Assembly: GCF_900116435.1 (NCBI RefSeq)
Contig: NZ_FPAZ01000008.1
Location: 62,001 to 126,000, forward strand
DNA from: Pseudoalteromonas lipolytica
GTDB taxonomy: Bacteria; Pseudomonadota; Gammaproteobacteria; Enterobacterales; Alteromonadaceae
DNA length: 64,000 nucleotides
Direction: 5' to 3'
Numbering within the stretch: position 1 is the first letter of the stretch; each line of letters opens with the position of its first letter. Positions 1 through 7,478 of this stretch are shown here, piece after piece. The notes beneath the pieces are model-generated. The model saw only the letters and a program-made list of their open reading frames with translations, ran no database searches and had not been told where the DNA came from. A program made the translations under genes and the position numbers.

Positions 1-1
1 G

Positions 2-445
2 CCGAATTTAGATGGGCTCGGCGTGCTGCAAAAAATGCGTGAAAAGGGTGATAAAACCCCTGTGCTGATCATTACCACATTTGAAGATTGTGATGTATTA
101 GTCAAAGCCCTTAACCTAGGTGCTCGTGGGTATGTGCTTAAAAACATTGAACTTGAAGAACTCATTAGCGCTATAAAGCAGGTCGTTGCAGGTGAGCGAG
201 TATTGCAAAGTGCGGTGACTGATTTTTTACTCAAAAAGGAACTAAGCCCTCAGCTCTGCTTAACGGACAAAGAACAAACCGTATTGCAGTGTTTGTCTTT
301 GGGTATGCCAAACAAAATGATTGCCAAAAAATTAGATAACTCTGAGGGGACTATTCGTAATCATGTGTCACAAATTCTTGCCAAATTAGATGTAAAAGAC
401 CGCACTCAGGCCGTTATAAAAGCCATTAATCAAAACCTAATTTAA
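2..445 (+). CDS. LuxR/NarL-family response regulator, 5' end cut off by window edge
   Basis: This is the C-terminal part of a two-component response regulator. The reading frame is open from base 2, and its first residues PNLDGLGVL match the receiver-domain loop that follows the phosphorylated Asp, so that Asp and the N-terminus lie outside the window. The receiver domain continues with VLIITTFED (conserved Thr strand) and GYVLKN (conserved Lys). A GerE/LuxR helix-turn-helix follows, from about LTDKEQTVLQCL through MPNKMIAKKL to the recognition helix GTIRNHVSQILAKL. It presumably binds DNA once a partner histidine kinase, not visible here, phosphorylates it. The family assignment is secure; the signal and target genes cannot be read. 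Confidence 0.9.
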   Translation, partial: PNLDGLGVLQKMREKGDKTPVLIITTFEDCDVLVKALNLGARGYVLKNIELEELISAIKQVVAGERVLQSAVTDFLLKKELSPQLCLTDKEQTVLQCLSLGMPNKMIAKKLDNSEGTIRNHVSQILAKLDVKDRTQAVIKAINQNLI

Positions 446-466
446 CACGCGAACAACACCAAATTA

Positions 467-631
467 CTATTTTTGATTATGCTTAAGTGGTGCAATCAAC
501 ATAAATAAGAGTAAACAAAACCAACTAATAAACAAACAGGCGACTATCCATGCGAGCTTTTCTTGGCGTTCCACTTTTTGTGACCTAGCAATGAGTATGA
601 TTGGCATCACCCAAATTTTGATTTCAGACAT
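467..631 (-). CDS. Small two-helix membrane protein, 54 aa
   Basis: A short ORF convergent with the response regulator. It starts MSEIKIWVMPIILIARS and continues through KVERQEKLAWIVACLF to end APLKHNQK. Two hydrophobic segments (about residues 5-14 and 26-46) flank a charged RSQKVERQEK loop. This layout, Pro-Ile-(Ile/Leu)-(Leu/Ile)-x-Arg-Ser-x-Lys-Val before an EK-x-x-W helix, resembles small bacterial inner-membrane proteins of the phospholipase-D-N-terminal-like type. The start codon is preceded by a weak GAAGAT. Nothing about its role can be read. It is a better explanation of this stretch than the opposite-strand frame at 591-791. Confidence 0.6.
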   Translation of the reverse strand: MSEIKIWVMPIILIARSQKVERQEKLAWIVACLFISWFCLLLFMLIAPLKHNQK

Positions 632-809
632 TAAAGATCTTCAGTGTCTGCTCATGGCACCGAACCGCCCGTCGACTCTAACTCATAACTGCCCCAAGAC
701 GTGTTTAGGCGAATTACTCAAAAAAGCGAACTTCGGCCGTTCAAAATTGCTTTTCTATTTCGTCAAAGTATATTGCTTGCATAGTCAGTAAAACGACCCA
801 ATCGCTCGT

Positions 810-940
810 TTTTGTCCTGAGACAAAAGCTAGAACTACTGCATTTTAGTAGTAATGGCAATTAGTTAAGAAGTTTGTTACAAATGAGTCATTCAGAAAAG
901 CGAGCGACGCTGTGGTAGAAAAACGCGCGATTCGCTCGCT
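810..940. repeat. Cluster of three hairpins in the 363-bp gap before the cassette island
   Basis: The gap between 632 and 995 has no convincing gene but holds three inverted repeats. TTTTGTC/GACAAAA has a 4-nt loop (810-827). ACTACT/AGTAGT has a 7-nt loop (834-852). AGCGAGCGA/TCGCTCGCT has a 24-nt loop (899-940). The last lies nine bases before the GTTATGT core at 949 and might be what remains of an older attC or attI structure. None has a good terminator T-run. Confidence 0.5.
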
Positions 941-955
941 ATAAACATGTTATGT
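941..955 (+). other. Left boundary of the cassette island (GTT core site)
   Basis: The sequence ATAAACATGTTATGT contains a GTTATGT core at 949-955 identical to the R' core of the attC at 1978-1984. Integron recombination cuts between G and TT, so the first cassette would run from about 950 to 1978. The preceding AAACAT resembles the AAACAAAG that precedes the crossover in classical attI sites, but no full attI or intI is visible. This is inferred from the matching core and from cassette logic. Confidence 0.55.
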
Positions 956-994
956 GCTTTCAGTAGTTGGCAAGAATCGAGTAAAGGAATACAA

Positions 995-1879
995 GTGAAC
1001 TTTTTAGAATTAGATGTAAAACTTCAAGCAGCCATCGTTTCAGCTATTACTTCTCTTTTTATATTTGGACTAGGTTGGTTGTTTAAAGTCTTCCATGAAA
1101 ATTATTCATTAAATTACAAACTTCAAAAAGAATATAAATTCGAACAAAAGAAATTACTAAAAGAAGAGATTGTGAAAACAAAAGTACCTTTGTTAAATGC
1201 CGCAGAGGAGTTTAACTACAGGATTTTTAATTTTAATAAAAATATTTCTAAGGGTTACCATAACATTAGTGAGAAAGAGTGGTTCCAGACAAACCAATAC
1301 TACCTCAACAGCTTCATATATAGGTTTCTTGTTTTAATTCACTTCTGCATAAAAACAGAAGAAGACTTATTATCTATGGACTCAACGGTTGCAGATGAAG
1401 AAGATATTACTTTTTTACTTTATGTAAAAACATTTAAAAATATTTTTTGTGAATCCAACTTATTAACTGAATTGGGGTATAAGCAAGATGATGATTCGAA
1501 CCACTTTTACCGTAATGAACTTAAAGGATTTAGCGGATGGGTAGTAAGTAACAACAAAGTTATTGAATTTGATGAGTTTGTTCCTAAGTTAAAACACAGT
1601 TACGATCCGCTTAGACGAGTCATCGAGTATTTTTCTAAAATTGACAATGATGATAAAGATAAAACCTTAAATATACTTCGGTGTACACACCTTCTATCTA
1701 TATGCTTTTTAAACGAATTTGGACATTCCTATCAACAGACTGATAAAGGTAAAATAAAAAAATTAAATCAAAGCTATAAAGATAAAATCAAAATAAAGGC
1801 GAGCTTTCTTAACTTTTTAGATGATAGCAAGTTAAAGAAGAAAGTTTTATCAAACTTTAAAGCAGGCTTAGCCAATTAG
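995..1879 (+). CDS. Cassette-borne membrane-anchored protein of unknown function
   Basis: No family recognised. The frame is open from 947, but the GTG at 995 is preferred because AAAGGA lies six bases upstream and because an ATG at 947 would straddle the cassette recombination point. The 294-aa product has one N-terminal membrane helix (about residues 10-30, AAIVSAITSLFIFGLGWLF). It then has a long, Lys/Glu-rich, mostly helical cytoplasmic part with no visible catalytic motif. The gene is AT-rich compared with flanking core genes and ends one base before an attC site, which marks it as the cargo of a mobile cassette. A single helix plus a soluble helical domain is seen in some phage-defence and stress proteins, but nothing here proves that role. 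Confidence 0.8.
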   Translation: MNFLELDVKLQAAIVSAITSLFIFGLGWLFKVFHENYSLNYKLQKEYKFEQKKLLKEEIVKTKVPLLNAAEEFNYRIFNFNKNISKGYHNISEKEWFQTNQYYLNSFIYRFLVLIHFCIKTEEDLLSMDSTVADEEDITFLLYVKTFKNIFCESNLLTELGYKQDDDSNHFYRNELKGFSGWVVSNNKVIEFDEFVPKLKHSYDPLRRVIEYFSKIDNDDKDKTLNILRCTHLLSICFLNEFGHSYQQTDKGKIKKLNQSYKDKIKIKASFLNFLDDSKLKKKVLSNFKAGLAN

Positions 1880-1880
1880 C

Positions 1881-1984
1881 ACATAACAAGCGCATTAAGC
1901 ACGGGACTGCTAAAGTTTGGCTCGGTTCCGCTCCGCTTCACATTTTAGCCAAACATTAATCAGCCCCTTATGCGGGCGTTATGT
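1881..1984 (+). other. attC recombination site of cassette 1
   Basis: Outer cores ACATAAC (1881-1887) and GTTATGT (1978-1984) are exact inverse complements. Inside them CGCATTAA pairs with TTATGCG except for one extra T, the extrahelical base expected in the L'' arm. A central inverted repeat TTTGGCT/AGCCAAA closes the stem. The right arm CAGCCCCTTATGCGGGCG closely resembles the right end of Vibrio cholerae VCR sites. The 104-bp length is normal for attC. Confidence 0.92.
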
Positions 1985-2007
1985 TACTAGATTAATTTAG
2001 GAGTCAC

Positions 2008-2382
2008 ATGAAAGAATATAGATTTAAAGTGCTTAAGGAAGGTGATTCTCTCTATTTATTTGACGGCAAAGAGATGATCATACAAGAAGAGAGTGGTAAC
2101 TTCAGAGTTTATAAAGTATTCGGCTTTGATCTGGGGGAGCCAACTTTTTCTAAGCAGTTTGAAAAACTAACAGTCCACTCAGGTAGTCAGTTTAACGACC
2201 AAGCAATTGTTATTGAAAAAGCTGGTAAGCTTGTCATTTACAAGGTGGAGGATTTCAAAAATAAACTTCCATTATTAAACGATGACTTTGTGATTTTGCT
2301 TAGTAAAGGCATAGGCAAAATTGAAGTATACGATTCAAAATCCAGAATTAGTGTTCAACTCCCAGCCAAAGAGGGTTGCTAG
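2008..2382 (+). CDS. Hypothetical protein, first gene of the three-gene cassette
   Basis: The 124-aa product has no recognised domain. The start is well supported: AGGAG lies six bases before the ATG. Predicted structure by eye is mainly beta strands (MKEYRFKVLKEGDSLYLF, GNFRVYKVFGF, KLVIYKVEDF) with no signal peptide or membrane helix, so it is probably a small cytosolic protein. It begins 24 bases inside the cassette, the usual position for a cassette gene, and its stop is two bases before the next gene's start, so the three genes are probably translated from one message. Confidence 0.75.
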   Translation: MKEYRFKVLKEGDSLYLFDGKEMIIQEESGNFRVYKVFGFDLGEPTFSKQFEKLTVHSGSQFNDQAIVIEKAGKLVIYKVEDFKNKLPLLNDDFVILLSKGIGKIEVYDSKSRISVQLPAKEGC

Positions 2383-2384
2383 CT

Positions 2385-2702
2385 ATGTCTGATGATGAAA
2401 AGTGGGCAACTAACGTAGCCTTTGTGGGAAACGAAGAAACTGTAAAGAAAATCTTAAAAAAATTAAACCAGCTGGAAGAAAGTGGTGAAATTGAAGATTT
2501 AACTGGAATTGAAGGGCCATTTGAATCTCTTCAGCCAATGCTTAAACGTAGAGTTGAAAATTTAGCGCTTGGTGTTATTGATAACTCAACGCCAGCACAA
2601 ATAGAAGTAACGTCGCAAGCATCTGACGAACCTGAAGAGGAATGGTTTGACGATGACGATATTCCTTTAGATGACGACTGGTTTGAGGATGACGATGAGT
2701 AG
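2385..2702 (+). CDS. Acidic-tailed hypothetical protein, second gene of the cassette
   Basis: The 105-aa product was not recognised. The ATG at 2385 is preferred over in-frame TTG 2376 because GAGGG precedes it at a good distance. The N-terminal two thirds look helical (EETVKKILKKLNQLEESGEIEDL). The last ~25 residues are almost all Asp/Glu with Trp/Phe (EEEWFDDDDIPLDDDWFEDD). Such tails occur in nucleic-acid mimics, chaperone-binding proteins and some immunity proteins. The stop overlaps the start of the HNH gene by eight bases, so the two are translationally coupled. A role as partner or inhibitor of that nuclease-like protein is possible but only inferred from position and charge. Confidence 0.75.
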   Translation: MSDDEKWATNVAFVGNEETVKKILKKLNQLEESGEIEDLTGIEGPFESLQPMLKRRVENLALGVIDNSTPAQIEVTSQASDEPEEEWFDDDDIPLDDDWFEDDDE

Positions 2703-2952
2703 GCCTTATGACCACCGGAAGGCCCAAAAGCAGAGAAGACTTATTGATCTTGAAATTTGTCAATTATGTGCTTCGACAAATAGTGTTCAAGCCCACCATA
2801 TCTTCGAATATGCAAAAGGCGGCCCGTCAACAGTTGAAGGCATGATTAGCCTTTGTCTAGATTGCCATCAAAGAATGGTTCATAAAGATAGTCGAATTCG
2901 GATTAGAAAAACAGAAAATAGGATTACTACTTTTGGGCGCGGCGGTAAGTAA
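2695..2952 (+). CDS. HNH-endonuclease-like zinc protein, third gene of the cassette
   Basis: The 85-aa product is a compact HNH-type domain. It has a basic N-terminus (HRKAQKQRR), CQLC at residues 22-25, the His pair AHHI at 34-35, a GG turn, and LCLDCH at 53-58 followed by H63. The four Cys fit the structural zinc site and the His residues the metal-dependent nuclease site. The usual central Asn before the second Cys pair appears replaced (EGMISLC), so activity is uncertain. The start at 2695 (ATGAGTAG overlap, GAGG six bases upstream) is preferred over upstream in-frame ATGs at 2671 and 2689. The stop codon touches the attC core, as expected for the last gene of a cassette. Confidence 0.82.
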   Translation: MSRPYDHRKAQKQRRLIDLEICQLCASTNSVQAHHIFEYAKGGPSTVEGMISLCLDCHQRMVHKDSRIRIRKTENRITTFGRGGK

Positions 2953-3023
2953 CATAACAAGTTGCTGCACTCGGAAAAATTACTCGCTGCGCTCGCAATT
3001 TTCCGGTGAGCAAGGCGTTACCG
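2952..3023 (+). other. attC recombination site of cassette 2
   Basis: The left core ACATAAC (2952-2958) is complementary to the cassette's own 5' TTATGT, as expected for an inserted circular cassette. The right core is GTTACCG (3017-3023), whose G comes from this cassette and TTACCG from the DNA beyond. TTGCTGCAC pairs with GTGAGCAA except for one extra G, the canonical extrahelical G of L''. CGGAAAAATT/AATTTTCCG closes the stem. Length is about 72 bp. Confidence 0.92.
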
Positions 3024-3144
3024 AATAAATATCTAACGTGTTTCTGTCCAGTGATGAGTTAACATCAAACTAGCAGCATTTAAGCTTTAAAGAATTATAA
3101 AAATAGGCCGATACAAAATCATATCACTGAAACAGGGACGTGTT

Positions 3145-3849
3145 GTGAAGGTTATTTCTGAAAATTTACCGCAACCACTAAATAATTACAATGTGACATT
3201 AGAATCACCCAAAGATGGGGAGGCTCTTTTAAATACTGAGCTGAAAAAGTTGGCGGATGACATATATCACAAAAGCGAGCCACCTGAACTAGAGCAAACA
3301 TATAGCAAGCCACTGACAATGACCGCGAGCAAAATAGACATGACTAAAACGGTTGATGGCTTTATGTATGAACTTGCTGTTGCGACTGGCGAATTATATA
3401 TGCCTGGTGGGAGTGTACCGAAGGCTGTGGAAAAAATGCTTTCTCCTTACGATGCATTACTCTCAGATATAAATAATCAAGCGACTTCATTGACCTATAA
3501 AAATTGGGGAATATCAATAAACCAATCTGGTACTTTAGAAGCGACTGGTTCGATTACAGACCTTGAAAAAGAGTACTTAGAAGAAAAACTAAATGGTTCG
3601 GAGGAATTAGTAAGTGCTATCAAGGATTTTAAATCTAATTATTTGAAATATATCGGGCCTGAATCCCGGGGCTATGGAAGGTATGATGTTACGAATGATA
3701 ATTTTGCCGATGTCTTCGATTTTAGAGAAATGCTTGAAAGCTCAAGGAGCAATGACGACTTTAAAAGGACGTGGGAGTATGAAACAAATTGGTTAAAGTT
3801 GACTGATAACATCTTGTCACAGTTAAAACGCAGCGCTGCGAGATATTAG
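3145..3849 (+). CDS. Hypothetical protein, 234 aa, at the edge of the cassette island
   Basis: No family recognised. The GTG start has a modest AGGGACG upstream. The product is soluble-looking, with no signal peptide, membrane helix or Cys cluster. It carries a Lys/Glu-rich helical stretch near residues 135-165 (ITDLEKEYLEEKLNGSEEL) and several YG/GYGRY turns. There is no attC-like structure after it and about 120 bp between the last attC and its start, so it is more likely resident or decayed-cassette DNA than an intact cassette gene. Confidence 0.7.
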   Translation: MKVISENLPQPLNNYNVTLESPKDGEALLNTELKKLADDIYHKSEPPELEQTYSKPLTMTASKIDMTKTVDGFMYELAVATGELYMPGGSVPKAVEKMLSPYDALLSDINNQATSLTYKNWGISINQSGTLEATGSITDLEKEYLEEKLNGSEELVSAIKDFKSNYLKYIGPESRGYGRYDVTNDNFADVFDFREMLESSRSNDDFKRTWEYETNWLKLTDNILSQLKRSAARY

Positions 3850-4226
3850 TTACTTAAAAGGTTTATTTGGCATTGTAATTGGGCCACACAGCGATCATTT
3901 AAAAATGTCATATTAGGCTCGCTTTAACTATCAAGTTTGGCACTGAGACATATCCAACGATTAAACCTTAATTGGTGAATAACTAACATTATTTATTTGG
4001 CGTAGTTATGTGTAATGCAAACTCATTTTTTATTGGCGAGTACCGATTAACGCATCTTTGTGCAAAAACGCGCTGCCGTGAGTTTTTCTAAAAGCTTAAA
4101 TTTAATGTCATTTTTTTAACTGAAATTTCAAAATAATTGCCCCAGATGTTTATAAATGCCTAACTTATAAGGCACATCCTCGAGATTTCCCCCTTATTTT
4201 TGCCCAACATAAACGAATTGTTACAG

Positions 4227-4282
4227 CTGTCATATTTTTGTATTTTTTACGCAACACGCTTGTCATTTTTCATCGTTAGACT
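4227..4282 (+). promoter_or_regulatory. PhoB-box-like promoter of the TonB2 operon
   Basis: CTGTCAT (4227), a partial repeat TTGTATT (4238) and TTGTCAT (4260) lie in 11-bp phase, followed after ten bases by a TAGACT -10-like hexamer (4277-4282). The PhoB consensus is two CTGTCAT units spaced 11 bp apart. The same arrangement recurs at 9533-9588. The rest of the gap from 3850 to 4226 shows no gene or clear repeat and is AT-rich. Confidence 0.5.
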
Positions 4283-4344
4283 TTCGCTCATTAAAACAAC
4301 CCCACTAGCAAATTAAGCTAATTTAACGAGTAAAGGTGTATGCG

Positions 4345-5097
4345 ATGAAAGGCGTTAAACCACTGATTTTAGCAGGTATTGTAGCGGCATCTGCAGCAGT
4401 ACATGCAAACGATCTAGATAAAGTAATTGATAAAAGTAGTGAGATAAACAAATCTGCTGCGCAATCACAAACTAAAATCGACAAGATTGCAGATTCAATG
4501 CAAGGTCGTTTACAACAGTTCAAAGCCCTAAACAAAGAAATTGACGGTTTAACTGTTTATAACGCACAACTTACTAAGCAATTAAATAACCAAATTGCTG
4601 AAATGGACGCGTTAAACGAGTCTATGGATCAGGTATCGGTTATCGAGCGTCAAATCACGCCGTTAATGATGCGCATGATCACAGGCCTTGACCAATTTGT
4701 TGCACTCGACGTGCCTTTCTTAACTGAAGAACGTAGCAAGCGTATTGCCTCATTAAAAGAAATGATGGACCGCGCAGACATCACATCAAGTGAAAAATTC
4801 CGCCGCTTACTGGAAGCCTACCAAGTAGAAGTTGATTACGGTCGTACTATCGAAGCGTACACCGCATTACTTGATGTTGATGGTCAAGAGCGCGAAGTTG
4901 ACTTTTTACGTATCGGCCGTTTAGAGCTTATTTATTTAACACGCGACGGCAAAAAAGCAGGTAGCTGGGATAAAGAAACAAAATCGTTTGTTGAATTACC
5001 CGATTCTGCAATCAGTCAAATTAGTAAAGGTTTACGTATCGCGCGTAAGCAACTTGCCCCAGATATGTTAACACTGCCAGTCCACGCTGCTGAATAA
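4345..5097 (+). CDS. DUF3450 family periplasmic protein of the TonB2 cluster
   Basis: The 250-aa product matches the DUF3450 family, found next to TonB2/TtpC genes in marine gammaproteobacteria. It begins with a signal peptide (MKGVKPLILAGIVAASAAVHA) and continues as a long coiled coil (residues ~25-100), then a compact domain containing FLTEERSKRIASL and ERKV/EVDFLRIGRLELIYLT-type strands. The ATG at 4345 is chosen over an in-frame GTG at 4336 because AAAGG lies eight bases before it. It is the first gene of a six-gene operon with gaps of ten bases or so. It probably works in the periplasm with the TtpC-like protein, but its exact task is unknown. Confidence 0.88.
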   Translation: MKGVKPLILAGIVAASAAVHANDLDKVIDKSSEINKSAAQSQTKIDKIADSMQGRLQQFKALNKEIDGLTVYNAQLTKQLNNQIAEMDALNESMDQVSVIERQITPLMMRMITGLDQFVALDVPFLTEERSKRIASLKEMMDRADITSSEKFRRLLEAYQVEVDYGRTIEAYTALLDVDGQEREVDFLRIGRLELIYLTRDGKKAGSWDKETKSFVELPDSAISQISKGLRIARKQLAPDMLTLPVHAAE

Positions 5098-5107
5098 GAG
5101 GTTTGAG

Positions 5108-6475
5108 ATGAAATTATTAACGACAATGACAAAAATGGCCGTGTTTGCAGCTGGCCTTGGTTATGCGGGTAGTAGCTTTGCTGCTGAGCCAATGGATTTA
5201 GACTCATTACTAAAAACATTAGAGCAAGGTAAAGCACAACAAAGCGCTGAGAATAAACAACGTGAGCAAGCGTTCATGGCGCGCCAAAACGAACAAGTGC
5301 AAATGCTTAAAGATACACAAGCAAAGCGTAATGCCATGCTTAACGAGTCGGAGCGTTTAGAAACGCAGTTTGAAGAAAACGAAGTAAAACTTGCTAACTT
5401 AACCGAGACACTTTCAAACCGCATGGGTTCACTTAAAGAGCTATTCGGTGTGTTACAGCAAGTTGCGGGTGACTCAAGCAACAAATTCATGACCTCTGTT
5501 GTTTCTGCTGAGCTACCAGGTCGTAGTAACTTCATGGATGAGCTTGCTCAAAAAATGGGGTCAACGTCGAAGCTTGCTTCAATCGATGATATTGAAAAAG
5601 TATGGTTTGAATTACAACGCGAAATGACTGAGCAGGGTAAAGTGTCTCGCTTTACGACGGATGTTATTGTTGAAGGTGGCAGCAAAGCACAAAAAGAAGT
5701 GGTGCGTGTTGGTGCATTTAACTTAATCGCGGATGGTAAATACCTAGAGTACACGCCAGCGACCAACACAATCAGCCAGCTTACTCGCCAACCAAGCAGC
5801 CGATACACAGCGACGGCATCGGATCTTCAACAAGCTAACTCAGGTGTTGTGCCGTTTGCACTTGACCCAACAGGTGGTTCAATCTTAGGTCTTTTAGTTC
5901 AAGCTCCAGACACCGAAGAGCAAGTTCACCAAGGTGGTACTGTCGGTTACATCATTTTAGGTGTTGGTTTAATTGCCTTATTAATCGCACTTGAGCGTTT
6001 TGTATCACTGATGATTATGGGTGGCAAAATCCGTCGTCAGCTTAAAGACACGGTTGCACGTGATGACAACCCACTTGGTCGTGTAATGAAAGTGAAAGAT
6101 CAATACCCAAATGTAGCGTACGACACTCTTGAGCTTAAATTAAGCGAAGCAATTATTCGTGAAATGCCAAAAATTACCCGTAACCTAACGCTCATTAAGA
6201 TTATTTCTGTGGTAGCTCCGTTATTGGGTCTACTTGGTACGGTAACCGGTATGATTAATACCTTCCAGGCTATTACTTTGTTCGGTACAGGTGACCCTAA
6301 ACTAATGGCTGGTGGTATTTCTCAGGCACTTGTAACAACAGTACTGGGTCTGGTTGTGGCTATTCCAACGGTATTTTTATACACACTTCTTAACACGCGC
6401 TCTAAAAACATGCTGTTAATTTTACAAGAGCAAAGCGCAGGTATCATTGCAGAGCGAAGCGAGAAAGGAGCGTAA
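5108..6475 (+). CDS. ttpC: TtpC-like MotA/TolQ/ExbB-family protein with long periplasmic N-terminus
   Basis: The 455-aa product combines a signal peptide and a periplasmic coiled-coil region (residues ~20-260) with a C-terminal TolQ/ExbB proton-channel domain. That domain has a membrane helix at VGYIILGVGLIALLIALERF and the paired helices LIKIISVVAPLLGLLGTVTG and GISQALVTTVLGLVVAIP. Vibrio TtpC has the same size and layout and is needed for TonB2-dependent iron uptake. The gene lies between the DUF3450 gene and exbB and ends four bases before exbB. Assignment to the ExbB superfamily is certain; the name TtpC rests on architecture and context. Confidence 0.88.
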   Translation: MKLLTTMTKMAVFAAGLGYAGSSFAAEPMDLDSLLKTLEQGKAQQSAENKQREQAFMARQNEQVQMLKDTQAKRNAMLNESERLETQFEENEVKLANLTETLSNRMGSLKELFGVLQQVAGDSSNKFMTSVVSAELPGRSNFMDELAQKMGSTSKLASIDDIEKVWFELQREMTEQGKVSRFTTDVIVEGGSKAQKEVVRVGAFNLIADGKYLEYTPATNTISQLTRQPSSRYTATASDLQQANSGVVPFALDPTGGSILGLLVQAPDTEEQVHQGGTVGYIILGVGLIALLIALERFVSLMIMGGKIRRQLKDTVARDDNPLGRVMKVKDQYPNVAYDTLELKLSEAIIREMPKITRNLTLIKIISVVAPLLGLLGTVTGMINTFQAITLFGTGDPKLMAGGISQALVTTVLGLVVAIPTVFLYTLLNTRSKNMLLILQEQSAGIIAERSEKGA

Positions 6476-6478
6476 ATC

Positions 6479-7006
6479 ATGGTGCTATTGATTGATGCAA
6501 TCAATGCTCTACGTGATTTCCTCGACACGGGTGGCCAAGTTCTCTTGGTCATCGGGGTCCTCATCTTCGCGATGTGGTTATTGATACTTGAGCGTTTTAT
6601 GTATTTCTTTGGTGGCTTTAAACGCTACAAGAAAGACGTAAAAAGCACTTGGAACAATCGAGCAGAGCGTAACAGCTGGAACGCAGAGCAAATTCGCCAA
6701 GCGATGATTTCACGCGCTGGCATGCAACTAAATAATAACCTTGCGCTAATCAACGTAATGGTTGCGTTATGTCCACTTTTAGGTCTGTTAGGTACTGTTA
6801 CCGGCATGATCGAAGTATTTGATGTAATGGCAATCACAGGCACAGGCAGTGCGCGTTCGATGGCGTCAGGGGTGTCTAAAGCCACTATCCCAACAATGGC
6901 GGGCATGGTGGGTGCACTTTCAGGGGTGTTTGCATCAACGTATTTACAACGTCGTGCAAAACGCGAAGTGCAATTACTTGAAGACAATATGGTCTTAGAC
7001 CACTAA
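6479..7006 (+). CDS. exbB: ExbB, proton-channel subunit of the TonB2 system
   Basis: The 175-aa inner-membrane protein has three membrane helices: VLLVIGVLIFAMWLLILERF, ALINVMVALCPLLGLLGTVTGM and VSKATIPTMAGMVGALSGVF. The GLLGTVTGM motif is typical of ExbB/TolQ. With ExbD it couples the proton gradient to TonB. It follows the TtpC-like gene closely; GGAG precedes its start. Its short length compared with E. coli ExbB (about 244 aa) is normal for TonB2-type ExbB. Confidence 0.93.
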   Translation: MVLLIDAINALRDFLDTGGQVLLVIGVLIFAMWLLILERFMYFFGGFKRYKKDVKSTWNNRAERNSWNAEQIRQAMISRAGMQLNNNLALINVMVALCPLLGLLGTVTGMIEVFDVMAITGTGSARSMASGVSKATIPTMAGMVGALSGVFASTYLQRRAKREVQLLEDNMVLDH

Positions 7007-7052
7007 ATGAATTTTAGGGTGATGTAAAACACCACCCACTAGGAGACAAATA

Positions 7053-7466
7053 ATGAGAGCGCCACTAGGTAACTTATTTCAAGAAGACGATGCAGAAGAA
7101 ATCAACATGACACCAATGCTAGACGTTGTTTTTATCATGCTTATTTTCTTCATCGTAACAGCATCATTCGTAAAAGAAGCCGGTATTGATGTTAACCGCC
7201 CTGAAGCGGCAACCGCTGTGAAAAAAGAGCGTGCCAACATTTTAGTTGCTATTTCAGACAAGGGTGAAATTTGGATTAACAAACGCCAAGTAGATATCCG
7301 TGCGGTACAAGCAAATATTGAGCGCTTAAAAGCTGAAAACCCTCAAGGTAGCGTGGTTATTCAAGCTGATAAAAAAGCCACAACCGATGTACTGATTAAA
7401 GTTATGGATGCATCGCGAGCTGCAGGCGCATTTGATGTGTCGATTGCTGCGCAAGAAGCATCATAA
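7053..7466 (+). CDS. exbD: ExbD, TonB2 energy-transduction subunit
   Basis: The 137-aa product has one N-terminal membrane helix carrying the conserved channel Asp (INMTPMLDVVFIMLIFFIVT) and a periplasmic domain ending in SIAAQEAS. ExbD sits inside the ExbB pentamer and couples proton flow to TonB. GGAGACAAATA gives a clear ribosome site. The 46-base gap after exbB is the largest in the upstream part of the operon but shows no terminator. Confidence 0.94.
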   Translation: MRAPLGNLFQEDDAEEINMTPMLDVVFIMLIFFIVTASFVKEAGIDVNRPEAATAVKKERANILVAISDKGEIWINKRQVDIRAVQANIERLKAENPQGSVVIQADKKATTDVLIKVMDASRAAGAFDVSIAAQEAS

Positions 7467-7478
7467 GGAATGTGAGCG

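Noticed and set aside
591..791. 66-aa open frame on the plus strand
   Set aside because: Overlaps the opposite-strand 54-aa membrane protein, has no ribosome site and its residue mix is not protein-like.
3850..4226. Third attC after the 234-aa gene
   Set aside because: No complementary GTT/AAC core pair or extrahelical base pattern found by eye.
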